A DNA stretch of 64,000 bases from Haemonchus contortus (lineage: Eukaryota > Nematoda > Chromadorea > Rhabditida > Trichostrongylidae), in NCBI GenBank assembly GCA_000469685.2, contig LS997566.1:37364420-37428419 (forward strand). The letters are read 5' to 3'. Below the pieces are notes generated by a model. It was not told the DNA's origin. It did not search any database and was given only the letters and a program-made list of their open reading frames with translations. Of this stretch, positions 1 through 14,100 are shown in pieces; the stretch's first letter is position 1, and the number at the start of each line of letters is the position of its first letter. The position numbers and the translations under genes were made by a program.

Positions 1-1999
1 TCAGCTCCACTGCCAACTCTGTTTAGGTCTGAGCTGGATTTTAATCCAGCAATGCTTGCAACTGCGAATTCTCTGGCTTTTTCGGCTGTCCCATACGTTC
101 CTTGCTTTTCAACACTTGGAAATCGTTGAAACCATTTACTGCAGGTCCGTTTAGATCAAGCTTGAAGTATCGTGAAGCATCCGGTAGACCTCACTGACAG
201 TTCCTCGAAACAGCAGGAGTAGGGCCCCTCAGAAAAATACTTACCATGTTCCAAGTTTGATCGGTATGAGAGCAACGAGATTTTGTGGAGAACCTATCTG
301 TCTGCCCCTAAATAGGTGCCCAATAATTTTGCGAAAAAATGTGACAGTTTTCATGGTCCGCGCAACGATCCTTTGAACCCGGCGGCGGGAATTAATACAC
401 ACACTCAATACAGTATGTATTTGGCTAGGTTGTGGCCAGTTGATATACAAGTCGTGCTTTAATCCTCCCAGACGAATCTGCTATCGGATGAGCAACCCAA
501 AAGGGAGGAAGGCTCGGTTGGCCCTGACGATATCGAGCAGGGATCCGAGCCCGGGACCATGCGTGTGTCATATGTAGTGTATCACTTACTATCACACCAT
601 ATTCGCTCCAAAGATTACTATCTCCTTCTTCGGAGCGACCATCATTTAAACTTAGGAGAATATCTTGAAGACCTCATACGGTTCAGATCCTTCGTGTGTA
701 TACGGAAACGTCCCACGATTCCGAGAACAAAAAAAAACGTATAAAAGATGAGGGTCAGAAGGGATGTGCTGATATGTGCGCTAATTAGCACTTTGTTGTT
801 TCTCTCCCATGTTGCCACGTAGGTGCACAACCTCATCAATTCCATTCATGGATAGGATAAGCAGGATTCCATGAAATCGGCCGATAATGTCAATAGGTGG
901 TAAAGGAAAAATAGTAAAAGCACTTAGTCATTGTGTAAAAATGTGCAGAAAAGTTCCCTTGCGATTTGTGGTGTCTGAGATTTGCGCATGCATGCTCAAA
1001 TCTTAGACACCATAAATCACATGGGAACTTTTCTGCACATTTTTACGCGATGACTTTTACATACTGAAAAAGAATTTCACGGCTCGCGATAAGATAGGTA
1101 CACTATGTACGCTAGTTCTGTTTATCAAATCAACAGGCTCCCCAACTATGCACTTTCTAGATAGACTGGGTATCTCCAAAGTCATCTCTCTCAAGTACTC
1201 TCGTATTCTATTCCCAAGCTTTTTACTTTTTTTCGTTCTTGATAGAACCCTTAAAGCAAATAAGCTGACAAGGTGATAACTATCCGCCTATCACTCTTCT
1301 TGGAATGTGTTCAGCCGAACTTTCTATATGATTGAAAACTGATTAGTTCTATCCGATACCGCAGTACTAGCTGCGTGTACTCCGCTCCATACTCACGCAG
1401 GAAAAAGCTATAATGCACTCAAAAGATTAGCTTTGCTCCTGAATGCCCGCTTCTAACCACGTCTTCCTATACTTCTTCCCCCTCACTTAAGAGTTCATCC
1501 AAAAATCTGATGAAACAACCGCTTCTTTTCTTTCACACTACTCGAATTTTCCTTCGTTCTGCCCTGAGTAGTGTCAGGGTCGCAGTTCTTGTTTTCCTTA
1601 GAGACCTAAAAAAAAACTGGTGAGTCAGTAGAACTGGAGTGCTAGAACCGCGTTCTATGTGAGCACTGAACTTCCAAAGAAACTTCAATCTTTCCTTGGA
1701 AAACATACTTGAGACGGGACGCGGGACGCAGGTGGGCCGTGAAAGGCTTAGATCTTTACTCAACATTTCGCTACTTACCTGTATCTTTACAGAAAAATCT
1801 CCCTAGCCATACTACCCATAGTAGTAGTTCATTCTGTTATCGAAAAGTGGAAAATAAATTTGTATAAGTGATAAACATTTGGAGATTATCCTTTAGGCAA
1901 AATGTCATGAGCGCTTAAAGTATTTCCTCACATTCATATCGAGAATTTTAAAAAGTTTCACACTGCAAAACTTCAGAATTGAAAAAGTCTACCGAACAT
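1..1999. other. 5' flank of gene A, no coding gene recognised
   Basis: I see no convincing coding exon here; the open frames are short and unlike any family I know. The stretch around 1310-1360 resembles the sequence at 42180-42240 in the right arm (shared words such as TATGATTGAAAAC), which lies upstream of the first exon of gene B once the Tc5-like insertion is discounted. That suggests two tandem paralogues with related 5' regions. Just before the gene A start, a short acceptor-like site (AACTTCAG at about 1969-1976) could be a spliced-leader acceptor; this is inference. Confidence 0.5.
924..1059. repeat. hairpin / palindromic MITE-like repeat
   Basis: Two arms of about 60 bases are reverse complements with a few mismatches around a short centre (CGCATGCATG). 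The inner arms carry GTGCAGAAAAGTTCCC on one side and GGGAACTTTTCTGCAC on the other. No coding capacity is seen. It looks like a small inverted-repeat element or a strong hairpin in the kinase gene flank. Confidence 0.75.
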
Positions 2000-2140
2000 A
2001 TGAATCTCTACACACCAGCCGATGGCCTTTTTGGCACCCACGTTACGTGGAGTGACATTGAAGAAGACATGCAACGCGAACTGGGCACTACCGCTTCGTT
2101 TGGACCAAATAAGTCGGCTAAAGATATAGGAGAAGGCAAT
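2000..2140 (+). CDS. gene A exon 1 (N-terminus of DUF1679 kinase-like protein)
   Basis: 47 codons starting at ATG 2000, followed by a consensus GTAAGT donor at 2141. The peptide opens MNLYTPADGLFGTHVTW and ends KDIGEGN, the start of the family's nucleotide-binding region. An in-frame TTG upstream could extend the frame, but the gene B paralogue also starts at MNLYT, so ATG 2000 is preferred. Gene B exon 1 (45743-45880) matches it closely except for one codon and a few substitutions. Confidence 0.85.
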
Positions 2141-5100
2141 GTAAGTGGTAGCAAGGTTCTCTCAGTGAAATGACAAAAATCTCATTTTAAATCAAAACTG
2201 CAGGGAAAATTTTCAGAATTCTAGTCTATTTAATGTAGTTCGTCAGAATATTGCTTGCTTTTATTCTCAATCCGTCATCGGTTCTCATTTGACTAGTATA
2301 TGACACTATGACTAGTATTGATATGTATTCCGATATTTATGCAGTTTAATTGAAAATATCGTATATTGAATTATTGGATTAATACTGACCTGTATTTTTG
2401 CACATTTTTGAATTGATGACCTCATTATTAGATTGAACATGAGCGGAATTGATCGAATCTGAAAAAAGGTCTTTCTAAAATGAAATGAAAATAAGCTTCA
2501 ATGAAAAATCAATAGTCTCCGTTCTACATACTAGAAAAAAGCAAAAAAAAAAATGAATCAGTGTTCTCAATGTTCGCCTTTCTTATTTCAGTATCATTTC
2601 CAGAAGGTCAAATGAATGCTCATCATAGCTGGGAAATTGCCCAAAACTTTCAAAAAATTCTGAATTTATGATTCAGTTACTCGCATCGCACTGGTACATT
2701 GGGTTTCGCGCGATCTCCCTTTTTTGAATTCAGACTTTATCGAATAGCAGTAAGGCCACAGAATCACTAAACCTAGCTTAAAGGAAGAAGTACCGCTTCA
2801 GAATTGGTGGCCCTTCGATTGTTGCACATGAGAAGTTCCAAAAGCGATATGATTAGGTGGAAGCTAGAGACCAAGCTGGTCAATTATTATCAGCTGATAA
2901 CGGCGCCTTAACAGACAAAGCTGTTAATAACTATTGGAAGTTTATGGCGACCTGAAGAAGAGGTCGCTCTTGATGCTAAACCCAGTGAATACGGTGGATA
3001 GGCCAGCAACATGCAACCCTGACCTCAGGAGTTTTTGCTGTGCTCCTCTTGCTATATGTGGACGATCATTGCCAATAAGAAATAGATTTTGTCTTGGTAA
3101 ACAATTAAGCGCTGGTTTCGGCCAAATGTCTATAATAACACTTGCAAAGAATAAGACTCACATCCAAAGGAAGCAGATAATAAGCGGTGCCCTGGTTTCG
3201 AGATGAAACAATATTCAACCTTTCGATGGTCACTGTTACTACCCAATGTCAGACAGCACTTCTTATGGAAGGTGGCAGACGCCGATTACCATTGTCACAA
3301 GGAAATAATCAATAGAGGCCCTGTTAAGACTGACAAAAGTCAAATGTTCATGATTGCTGATTGCCTACGACGCCGGGTTACATCGAGCCGATGTTGATCC
3401 TGCTCATTGCCTTTGCGTCAGTACAAAAAAGTTTTGCTGACTTTTGGGAATGAAACCCTGTACTCCGTACATCAACAGCACACGAAGAACTGGGGGACGC
3501 CAAGTCTGCAGTGGTTGACGCTGTGGAAAGGCTTTTGCAACCGGGTGATGGAGCGTGGCGCGATGCTGCATATAAAATTTCTCGAAAAACAGCTCTCGAA
3601 ATACATAGCTGGAAGATCAGTTGAAGAAACTACTCATCTGTACTATTCATCACTCATATTACAGTACAACTATCCATTCTCTCTACGGCGAAAGCGATAA
3701 ATAGCATATAAGCAATGGTGAAACCTCGAAATTCTCTAAGAACTGCTCAAAACTCTTTGATGGTAGTGCAGCAGTCGAGGCCCTGTCATTGACTGAAGCC
3801 TTAGTCCAGGAGAGAAAAATCTGGATTAAAAATGTGGTGTTTATAGTCTGGTGTTCATAGTGAGAATCCGCTGCATCTGCGAAAAAGATATTTCAGGAAT
3901 AATAAGTGAAAGTGAAGCAATTAAAAAGGTTTTCTGCTAATAAACTCTATGATATGCCTGAGCTCTGCCTCTTCTTGCATTTCAGGGATTTATGTCAAAA
4001 ATTCTGCTCATTGAACCCGATTGGCAGCACAAAGATAAAGAAGTTCCTGACAAGTTTGTAGTTAAGGTTCGTTCTGAAACTTTCAGCTATAAATTATAAT
4101 AAGCTATAATGCGTGCACTATAAGTCCATGACCGCTCATCTACGATGCATCGTTAGAGCATCACACTCGATATATTTCAATTGAGCAGAATCATTAGTGG
4201 TTGATTTTAACCCCTTCGACCTGTGCAAACCCTTTCCAATATTATAATTTGACCACCCTCACTTGAACAGCCCCTAACCACCATCTTCTCCGTACTCTAG
4301 AGTTTTCAAACAGAGTCATGAATTTATGGTCTCACCCTCGCCCCTGTGCCGACCCCGCCCACTTCGAGGGCTCGACCATATTTGCTTTATAACCTCTAAC
4401 CACTTTTTCCAGCTTTCTGGAACGTTTCTGGACAGAGTTATGAACTTTTGATCTAAGTCTTACCCGCTTTAGTCCATACCCCGCCCACTTTGAGAATTCG
4501 GCCACACTTGTTGTGAAACCTTTTCCCCGCATTCTTCGGGTGTCCCAAAATTATGGGGGCCAATTGTTGGCGATGAGTTCAGAGCTTCTCAGCTGAGAAT
4601 GACGACGGAATCTATATATACGTTTACTTACATTATGTGCTACAGCATGCTGAAGCCACATTCAAAATTTTCCCCATGAGCACGGGTAGAGACCCAAAGT
4701 TAGCTCTAGATCTCCTCTGATGTTGCACGCAGGTATCCTCATCAATTTCTTTTTAGCCGTTCTTGACCTGCTTTCTAGGATTCCAAACTCGAACTGCGAA
4801 CTCTACAGGTCCTCTTCTAAGCAGGGACCATACGGAGGAGTCCAATGAATAAGATTTAGAGAGCAGGATGGTCATTCTTCTTTGCTAATGAAGTCGGGCA
4901 GCTAGCGTCGGCACCACTCCCGGGCTAGCTCGGCTCTTTGGGCTGAAGAACCGTCCCGCTGGAAATACTCCGAGCTATTTCAGGAAGCGAAGTTAGATCA
5001 GTGCTTCATTACGCCTATCAGCCCTTTAAGCACAGGTCTTTGCCTATTTTCTCGCCAGCACCTACGTAACCACAGACGTCTACCTTTGCCAATAACTCCT

Positions 5101-8100
5101 TCAATAAACAACATTTTGCTGTTCTTACAGCATCTTACCTGAAAAAATTGCACATTCGACGTTTATAGTCAGAACGTGAGTGCTTCACTTGTAGAGGATT
5201 GGTTTTTCCAAAAACATTTCTGATCTAGAGAAAACGATGCAGGGATGCGTGTCTCAATTTACCGAGTCAACAACATTCTGTATTTTTTCATCTTGCACTG
5301 TCTGTTGAGACCGGAGTGTTCAGGTTTGCGAACTAGGAGACTCAAGCATACCTCCAGTTCCTCGCATCCGTACCTAACACAGCTTTGAATGCGAGTCGGT
5401 ATGTCAGTTAAGATAGAATCGCGCGGGGTTGAGTGTATTCGATCTTTGCATTAGAGTACATGATAAAATATTCTTGATTGAAAGAAAAGGAAAAACAAAT
5501 ATACAGAATTGTCATTAATATTATTAGGTTGGTGAATACCTTTCTTTCCCCACTTTTTTGGAAATATCCCAATGGTATGCACCATCACCATCCACTATCG
5601 ACGCCAACGGTCAGGCAGCTTGTCGATTCCTCCTTCCCGGAAGGATAGGGGCTGGGACTTTGAGAAGTCGTCGAGTGCCTTTCTGATGTTATCTTCTGTT
5701 CCGAACTTTTTCTGTCCAGAAAGCGCTGCAGGTGACTGAACACTCAGTAATTGAAAGAAGCGAGGTCGGGGCTGTAGGGGCTGGGCGACAATCAGCCATC
5801 CGTACTTCTCCAGCTCGGCCTGGGTCACCTCTGCGGTGTAAGGTCGTTCGTTGTCATGGTGTAAGTGATTTCCGCGTTTGATCCACGAAAACGGTCGACG
5901 TAATCTATCAATTTTGACAGCTGGGTAACGTATGCGGGAACGTCAATCGTTTGTATCTTTTCCAGCAGCTTCCAGTGTTCCATGCTCTTCCTGGACCACC
6001 GACACACAGACAGAAGAAGGGCAGGAGAACTTTTCCGGGGTGAAGGTCGGCCTTTGCGATGGCTGTTCTCCTTTGTATTACCGCTTCCTCACAGGATTTT
6101 AGAAGAGGACTCATTTCTCACTCCCCGTAAACATCGTTGAGAAGGAGGAGCTTGCTTCGGGAAGTGGTGAGAGAAGTGCAGAATGGCCACCCTCCTCAAC
6201 AGGTCCTAAGCGGACAGTTTATGTGGGACCAGTCGGCCAAGCTTCGCTACCTTGTCGAACTGTTCCAGTCCACGTACAATCGCCGATTGATTATAGCCGA
6301 GCATGGTCGCCATTACCCTAGTGGTTAGATACGGATCCTACTCCACGGTGAAACTTGGTACTTCCGAATCCAACTTCAGAGCGTCTTCGAGAGAAGTCTC
6401 CTTTCTTAAATTTGACCAACAAGACCTGTATGTGCGGTAAGAGGTGACGTCCTTGCCATGTGTTTTCACTAGCTTGATATGGGCTTCCTTTGCATTCCAG
6501 CCAAAATCGTGAAGCAGAACCAGGCTGTGGCGTAGAACAGGCTACATTCTGTCACAGTGGCAATTGTGCGGCATTGTCGTCCGCATATGCAGGGTGGGTG
6601 AGTGATAGCTGGTGTGATGGAAGAGTATCATACCCACGTTACGCACACGTGATGACGAAATACCAACATCCAAATCGAATCCATCCAACATGCAAACGAA
6701 ATACGGAGGATCAAACACGGGAGAAAAAACTTATGCATCATCCTAATCTACAAAGAGTGATCAAAGCAGGGTACGCTCACCCGTTCCACCATCTATCGCG
6801 GTGAGGTGGTGGTAGCTCATCAGGAGGGATTGACTATAAATTCAATGTTCTTCATATAATCGAAGTTGTATCAAATGAAAACACATATCAGGTCGCATAA
6901 ACTGAAATTGAAACTAATTATGTAAGTTATGTATTAAACAATCGTTATTCTAGGGATATTCTGGAATTTAGAAATTTGCTCCATTGATATGAAATTTTCC
7001 AACTTGCCTCTAATCTAGAATAGCATTTTACTTATCTCAATCGGAAAACATTTTTTATGACCTACATTGCCTTCTTCTATATCTTTAGCCGACTTATTTG
7101 GTCCAAACGAAGCAGTGGTGTTCAGTTCGCGTTGCACTCCTTCAATGTCACTCCACGTAACGTGTGTGCCAAAAAGGCCCCCAGCTCCCGTGTAGAGATT
7201 CATGCTCGATAAACTTCTGAAAATCTGAAATTCTGCTGTGAGGAAAATTGGGTCTCATTCTGAACTCAGAGCATCATTTTAACAGCCGTTTCGACTGCAA
7301 ATGATCACGTGCCGATGGGGTAATCCGAATGTTAATCATTTATAGATTTAATTTTTATTTGTAGTATACCAAAATGCAGCTACTGAGGCTAATGTGATCG
7401 GGAAGGCGAAGAATTTCATACCAATCAAGGCATATCTATACGTAGGAAATATATAGGACATCGTATACAAGAAGAAGCTATGTTTCTAACAGATTTCGTT
7501 TCAGGGTGCACTTACAAGTAGTAGACAAAGAAGCTTACAGGGGAAGGATACTAGGTCGCAGTGGCCATTTGAGATGAGATGTACACTGCCGAATGTGTCT
7601 CCAGGTGAGTATCTCAAACGCTTTCCAAATCTGCTAAACGATTCTGGGGTCAGAGTTATGGGACCATTTCCTCTCCTGTGTTAAACGCACCGAGATGCCT
7701 ATATAAGCCAACCGAAAACAAGACCGAATGTGCGGCGATGGAACAGTTGGTACGGTGGCGGACTCTCAGGATGGTCATGGAGGTTCGGATCCTTGGTGCT
7801 TCTGCTCGTTTTGCATTTTGAAAAAACATCTCCCAAACGCTTGCAAATTGCTTTTACGCTTCATATCCATCATCTATAGGGTTCCCTCACGTTTGACAAA
7901 TGCTGTAAGAGATAATATAGTGAGAGTTTTCCTTTACCCCCATTTACCCCCACCCACCGAATAGAGATGCAGTCCTATCCCAATCACTCGATGGGGTTGC
8001 GAAATTTGTGGCAGCACCGTGCAGTTTCGACAGAAGGGAGAGCGGGGGGGGGGTCGGATGACTCATCTGACCGTAATACTCGCTGTTAGAGCAATGCCCT

Positions 8101-11100
8101 CTGCTCGGCCAGAAATGAACCATTATGTCTTATTCGCGTTTTTACAAAGAAAAAAAAGAAAAGAGCTATCCTCGAAACAATAGATGAGCATTTTATTTAC
8201 ACATATGATAGTCCAATACGAAATGTTTGAAGCACAGAAGTTTCTCACAATGGGAGCAACGTAAGAGAAAAAATTCATCACACCCATCACTCTCACAATT
8301 CCCGTTCAGATGAGGTGAGAAACAATACTGCACGGGGGTTTCGAACTCTCCCGGGTCTCTATCAAGGTAGCCTGCTGCAAACCATGAATAAGAGAGAAAA
8401 TTTTTGAATCGCGGTGAAACAAGAAGTACACCAATGAGACAAGACGGATTATGGAGTCGCGCTTGCTAACATGGAAATTAAGATCGTGAGCGATAACATA
8501 GGATACGTACGTTTAAACATGGCTTTAAATGGCAAGAAAAAATATACATCAAGCGGTTGGATTTGGGATGTTGCGCCAGGTGGGATATTGAGCACTTTCA
8601 CCGCTTTGCCAGCTGGTATAGCCCCCTGAATTGCTCCATGGTCTTTGAATGAGCTCCATGAATCGGCAATTAGAAGAGACGAAGGCAAATCCATAGATCT
8701 AACACAGGTCCTGACCCAGTCCAGCATTATCTCCTTGCTCATCATGTGGGATGTATTTTCCCTGACCTCCAAGTTTGAGGCGCGAAAGCAAGCTCTAGTC
8801 GGGAATCGGCCTTTGGGTTCCTGTTAGAACAGACAGCGATGAAGAACTTTACCTATAGTTTTTTGATAACACTAATCTGCATTACTACATAAAGTTTCTT
8901 CGCTAGGTGACAATCAGCAAAGAGGGTCGGCATGACGGTAAAAGAGTGGGACAATGCTGAAACCGACTGTGCTACCCTTTCGACTTTCTTCTGACCCTTC
9001 AGTGCAAGGGTCCTCGCCGAATGCAACTCTTTCACAAAACCGCTTTGATCCGCGTTGTATATTGTATCCAGGGGCCAACTCTCCATTTCTGGACAATTAA
9101 AAACGCATTAATGGGGCCGTCAGCTGTCACACCGACTGCATGAAATAGAAGTTTTGAATGATATAACATAATTTACCTTCCTTTACCTCGAGGACAAATG
9201 ATCTAGCCTCACGGGATATGCAGTCATTGTCGAGAAATCCCTTTCTCGAGGTAAACGTGCTGATGCGGCGGGATACGATACCACAGCTGGACTTGAATCC
9301 TTGAATCCACCTATGGCTTGCTTTGAAATTATCCACAATGGAGCCTTCCTTGTTGATCTTTAGCGCTATACGGTGGATATCACTGTCGTGCAAAGTAATC
9401 CCCATATTCATCTTTGCCATGACTTCCTCTTTCAACTTCTCGGCTAATCTCGAAAGCCTGATAGATCGATCCTCTCGCTTTGTACCTAATAGTTACAGCC
9501 ATACAGGTGGTAGAAAATGGTATAAAATACACCAATAGGAAAGCTCACGATCTCTTTCAAGTTCTCTCAACTTGCGCAAGTGGTACTCTGTTGTGATGAA
9601 GCGAAACCTGCTCTTCATGCATGAAAGTGTGCGGCTTTTTTAGCACTTGAAGGATAAAATGCTATGGCCTTTTCCACCTGCATCATTAAATTAAAGATCA
9701 TGGGCGAAAATATTGAGTTGAGGACTACCTTTTCCTTTGAAACCTCCATATCTCCGAACAAGTACGAGGATCCCGCTCTGGATGTGCCCGGTCGTTCGTC
9801 GGCGTCGCTATCATCTGCTGACCAGAGAGGGCCACTGTGGTCGTCTTCTATGCAATCGTCCTCTTCGCAGTCAATAACGAGGTTGTCGTATAGGGCGCCG
9901 CGTAATATGGACGAAAAGCTCTCTATTACCTTTCGTTCCTTCCTAGATGGTGCTCGCACTTCGTCACAAGGACCAAATTCCTCCAACAAGTGCGATAACA
10001 CAACCTTCGGACAGAACATCACGTCGGTAATATGTGGAAGAGGGCCTTGGTACAATAGACCATATGACAGCTTTCTGTCGAAAGCATCACAGATCACCCA
10101 AGATTTCGCAAGTCTATTTTGAGCAATGCTTTCGCAATTCCTCTTCTCTGGACTTGAAATGCACCCAAGTTCGACAACCAATGGTAGGCAGGAAAAAATT
10201 CCTCTTATTGCCTTTCGCTGCTCTTCAAATGTGAGGGAAGCATGTAGATGGTGGATATGAAGCGTATAAGCATTTTGCAAGCATTTGAGAGATGTTTTTT
10301 CAAAATGTAAAACGAGCAGCAGCATCAAGGATCCGAACCTCCATGACCATCCTGAGAGTCCGCCGTCGTACCAACTGCTCCATCGCCGCACCTTCGGTCT
10401 TGTTTTCGGTTGGCTTATATAGGCATCTCGGGGCGTTTAACACAGGAGAGGAAATGGTCCCATAACTCTGACCCCAGAATCGTTTAGCAGATTTGGAAAG
10501 CGGATTTGAGATACCCACCTGGAGACACATTCGGCAGTATACATCTCGTCTCAGATGGCCACTGCGACCTAGTATCCTTCCCTTGTTAGGAGAACTTGGT
10601 TGATGATGAGCGATCAAGAGCAGTGCTAATCTGTGAAAATATTGTAAATAGTTGTCTCGGTGTGTGGGTAAAGAAAGGGGTCTGTTTGCAAGTGTTGCTG
10701 TATCAAAACAGAACTAGGTTTTCAATCATAGAGAACTTTCAGCTGAGCATATTCCATGGAGACCGACTGATCGAGGGGCTATCATTCCATCAGCTCATTC
10801 ACTTAAAGGTTTGACCAGAAAAAGTGCGCAATGTGGCTGTCTCATTTTTTTCCAAAGAAAAAAAAAGCCAATGGCTAGAGCGTAGTCTGAGTAGGTTGTG
10901 ATTATGAGATGTGATTTTAGAATTTCTGGCTACCAAAAATGTATAGCTGGAGTGGCTTTTGACTAAATGAACGGCACTATAATAGTTTGATGAAGAACCT
11001 ATCTTCTCATTCTCCATGGAGACCTTTATTGCCATGCAGAAATTACATAGTTAGCGGAAATAACATCGGAACACCTGGGCACATTTTTGCACGATTAGTC

Positions 11101-14100
11101 ATGTCTTCACCATTTTTTTCTTATCCGGAAGACGTAATCGGATGATTTTCTCAAATCCTAGCCGTCCTGTCCATCAGAAGAATTAAAGCCGTTGTGCTCA
11201 ACTGTGTCGGGTCGGAACAACATGTGACTAAAAGCATATCGAACCCTGTTCAGCGCACATATCAGAACATTTCGTAGTCTACTATTCTATTTCTCACGTT
11301 TTTTTTTGAACCGGATACAATGTTTTCGTTGAAAGATTCCTCTGAGTTTGAATGATGATTGATTCGAAAAAAAATTAATAACTGCGAAGGCTATAGCTTG
11401 TTGTTGTATGGGCCACATCTGCATTTCCCATCATGATTCCGAATGGAAGGCAAGCGCGAGGGTGCTCCTTGTTGACTCTGAGAGCATTTTCTCTTTATAC
11501 TTCACCTTGGAAGATAATGAATCCCACAAGAGAAAAGTATGTCTCTAGGGCTTGGAACGCCGTCTACGAATGAGCCAACAATAAGAAGTAAAGACTACTG
11601 AATGAGTTTCGTGAAAATCTTGGACCGATAAAAGTTCGAAGGTAGTGCTGGTTGAAATGTAGGTGGTATTTATCTTCTTGAAGTGGAGTGGAAGGAGTGG
11701 ATTTTTATTTTTATCATTAATTTGTTCATGCGTTCCATTCTGAGTCCGATTGGATTAATCCTTAATCGAGTTCTTCAGAAAGGCAAGGACTACTAATAAT
11801 AGTCATGATTGAATACCTATTCATATCTAGCTCTTCGATCTTCATTTTTAAACTATTGCAGTGGCCAGATAGCGAGAGAAACACTCTTCAAGGGAATCAA
11901 GCAATGCATAAAACGAACACATTACACTCCTTCTTATAGTCAATGCTTACAAAATCGACCTACCATGGACGTTGTAGCCGGGACAAGTATCAGTAAGTAT
12001 GCCAATAGTGTCAACCCCTTTTGTGTTTGTAGATAGGGGGTGAAACAGATGGATGAGGGGGAAGAATGAGGGTTATTGTCGCGATAGCTAAATTGGTGGT
12101 CCGTCGTTTGCAGTGTACTCTCGTGTTGGACTGTATTCACTTTACCTATGAAGCGTTTGTTCGGGTCTCTACGACTCGGTTCATGCCATCATCAGAAGCA
12201 AGGTCACTATAAGAATAAACTTGATCTCGTTTTGACTTGATGTTTTTGTTTGGAGTTTTGCCCACAAATCGCCAACCTTGTGAAACTTGATCTCGTTTAG
12301 GTTCAGGGGGAGCCGGGCTCTATTTTAGCACTATCTGTGATTTCTCTAGCTTTTCTGCAGGCAGTGCTGTTGAGAGCGTGTTTTTCTTTGCTGTTCGCTA
12401 TTTGAGGTGTGTCATCTGCGTAGGGGATGACATTTAGTGGTTTTCCTATCAGTTCCATCGTCATTACATCTATTTTAAGCAGGAAAAAAACATCGCGTTA
12501 AGCGCTGATCTGTGCTGTACCCTGAACGTTACGTCTGATGCTTTTGTTAAGCTGTGAGGAATGCAAATGAGCGACTTGGATCTATCGTACACTCTTAATG
12601 AAAAAGGTCAGATGCTGACTTGCCGCGGAAGGCGGTCCAGAGCCTGCTCCGAAGCGAGGGCGGCAAAGTAGCAGGGCCTACTCTTTTCCTTTTATCCACT
12701 ACTTCTCCTTTACTTGTCAAGCTATGAAGACAGCATCCGTTCAGACTTTTCTGGCATGAAGCCGAAGCGCTTCTGTGTGAGTCGCGTCTCCCTTCCGCTT
12801 GATAACGAGCATGAGTCGTGCTCTGCACTCTTTGGGATTGTTCTACCAGCAGTCACAAATTTAAGGGAGAGCGTATTCCCTTGCTCTCCGAGCGTCTTCT
12901 ATGCCTAGAGAAGTACCCCGTCCGGCCAGTGACATTCTCTTAGCTCACTACCCCTACGCTCGACGGACCACCTTCTGTTCAAAATGCAATGGAGCAGGTC
13001 ATCACTCTACCTTAGAATATCATTAAGGTGAAATTCTTTTTTCCATAAGTTTTTCAAAATGATCTTTTATTACACCTATACCTCGTGAATTCCCTTGACT
13101 CCTCATAAGGTTTTTTCTGCATTGTATCCTCGCTGTATTTTATAATCTCACTACTCCGGAGTTCTGGGTGGCCCGATTCCGATCTTTGGCCGTCCGAGAA
13201 GCAAACTTCTTCCTTTTCGATTTTTGAGTTTCTTGTTACAAACGTCTACTCCCGTGCTCTTCTCTCTCAGCTTAGGCGCTCTCAGCTGGCCTCCTGCAAT
13301 TTCTTTAGCGGGTAAGTCTTCTAGAACTTGGTATGCGGAGACTTTGCTCAGTTCTGGTACGCGATTTTCCCTTCCAATTCAAAATTCGCTAGAATTCATC
13401 TTTTTTAGCAAATGTGAAGGGCCCATGCCCACTTGCCTTGCTAACTTTTGTCTTCTCTAGAGCATGACTAACATCATCTCACAGCCGTCAGCTCTGTTTG
13501 AGGGGTTGTTTAAGAGCTTTTCAAAATGTTCTTTCAGCCCACATCTGACCTCGTGTGCTTTACTTCTCATGTCGACCGTATTTTAAGATGGTTACTATTC
13601 CGATGTCTTTAGTAGTCAAATTTCGGGCTTCGACTGAGCGGAACACGAACTTCTCGCTTTCTTAGCCGTCTAGTTTTATACAAGGTGTTTAACCCAGCGA
13701 TCTGCAATCTTGGCATTCTCGTAACTTTTGTAGACAACTAAACCATTTGAAGCCGAAGCAATTTGCCAAGTTCGTGAGAGGTTTTTTTCTGTGTCACAAC
13801 TCGATGGTTTTCATAGATTCACAACTACACTGCTTTGTCTTCTCAGTACCCAACTTCATTATTCTATATACCACAAGGTGACTCTCATGGAGTTGTTCCG
13901 AGCTTGTTGGATCGGTCCTTAAAAACTTGAGAAACAAGCTTCAGTATTGTCCTTTAAAGACTTTTTTTTAGATCAATAACACAGAAAAACCTTTTGACAG
14001 CCACCACTCCACCTGCTTAAAAAATTCGAGCAGGAATAAGTCATGGGGATTGAGGACTTCTTCTATTTTCAAATCTCATGATAAGACTGGGATGACAAAT

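Larger units (their letters stand above)
7538..10585 (-). mobile_element. Tc5-like transposon with long TIRs, left-arm copy
   Basis: Ends with inverted repeats of about 350 bases (7538-7890 and 10230-10585) that start CAGGGGAAGG / CAAGGGAAGG and are flanked by TTA on both sides, the 3-base TNA duplication typical of Tc4/Tc5. Length about 3.05 kb, near Tc5. Minus-strand exons encode a CENP-B/pogo-type transposase: basic N-terminal region, HTH (9127-9435), and a DDE_1 catalytic domain (YNADQSGF near 9050, then LLIADSWSSFKDH near 8660). This copy keeps a 9-base segment (codons IPAG region) that the right arm lacks, but it has a frameshift after FKAMFKR near 8510. A non-autonomous relic by itself. 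Confidence 0.88.

Noticed and set aside
1979..2173. Start of gene A at the upstream TTG
   Set aside because: The paralogous exon starts at MNLYT, and ATG 2000 gives the matching start.
8040..8056. G-rich run (and its mirror near 44896-44904) as a regulatory quadruplex
   Set aside because: A single homopolymer run without the four-tract pattern.
9664..10122. 152-codon + strand frame
   Set aside because: It is antisense to the Tc5-like transposase N-terminal exon and has no independent support.
12310..12465. Reverse transcriptase gene (YADD-like stretch), left arm, and its mirror at 40490-40645
   Set aside because: Only a single short motif without flanking RT blocks; kept as a note, not as a feature.
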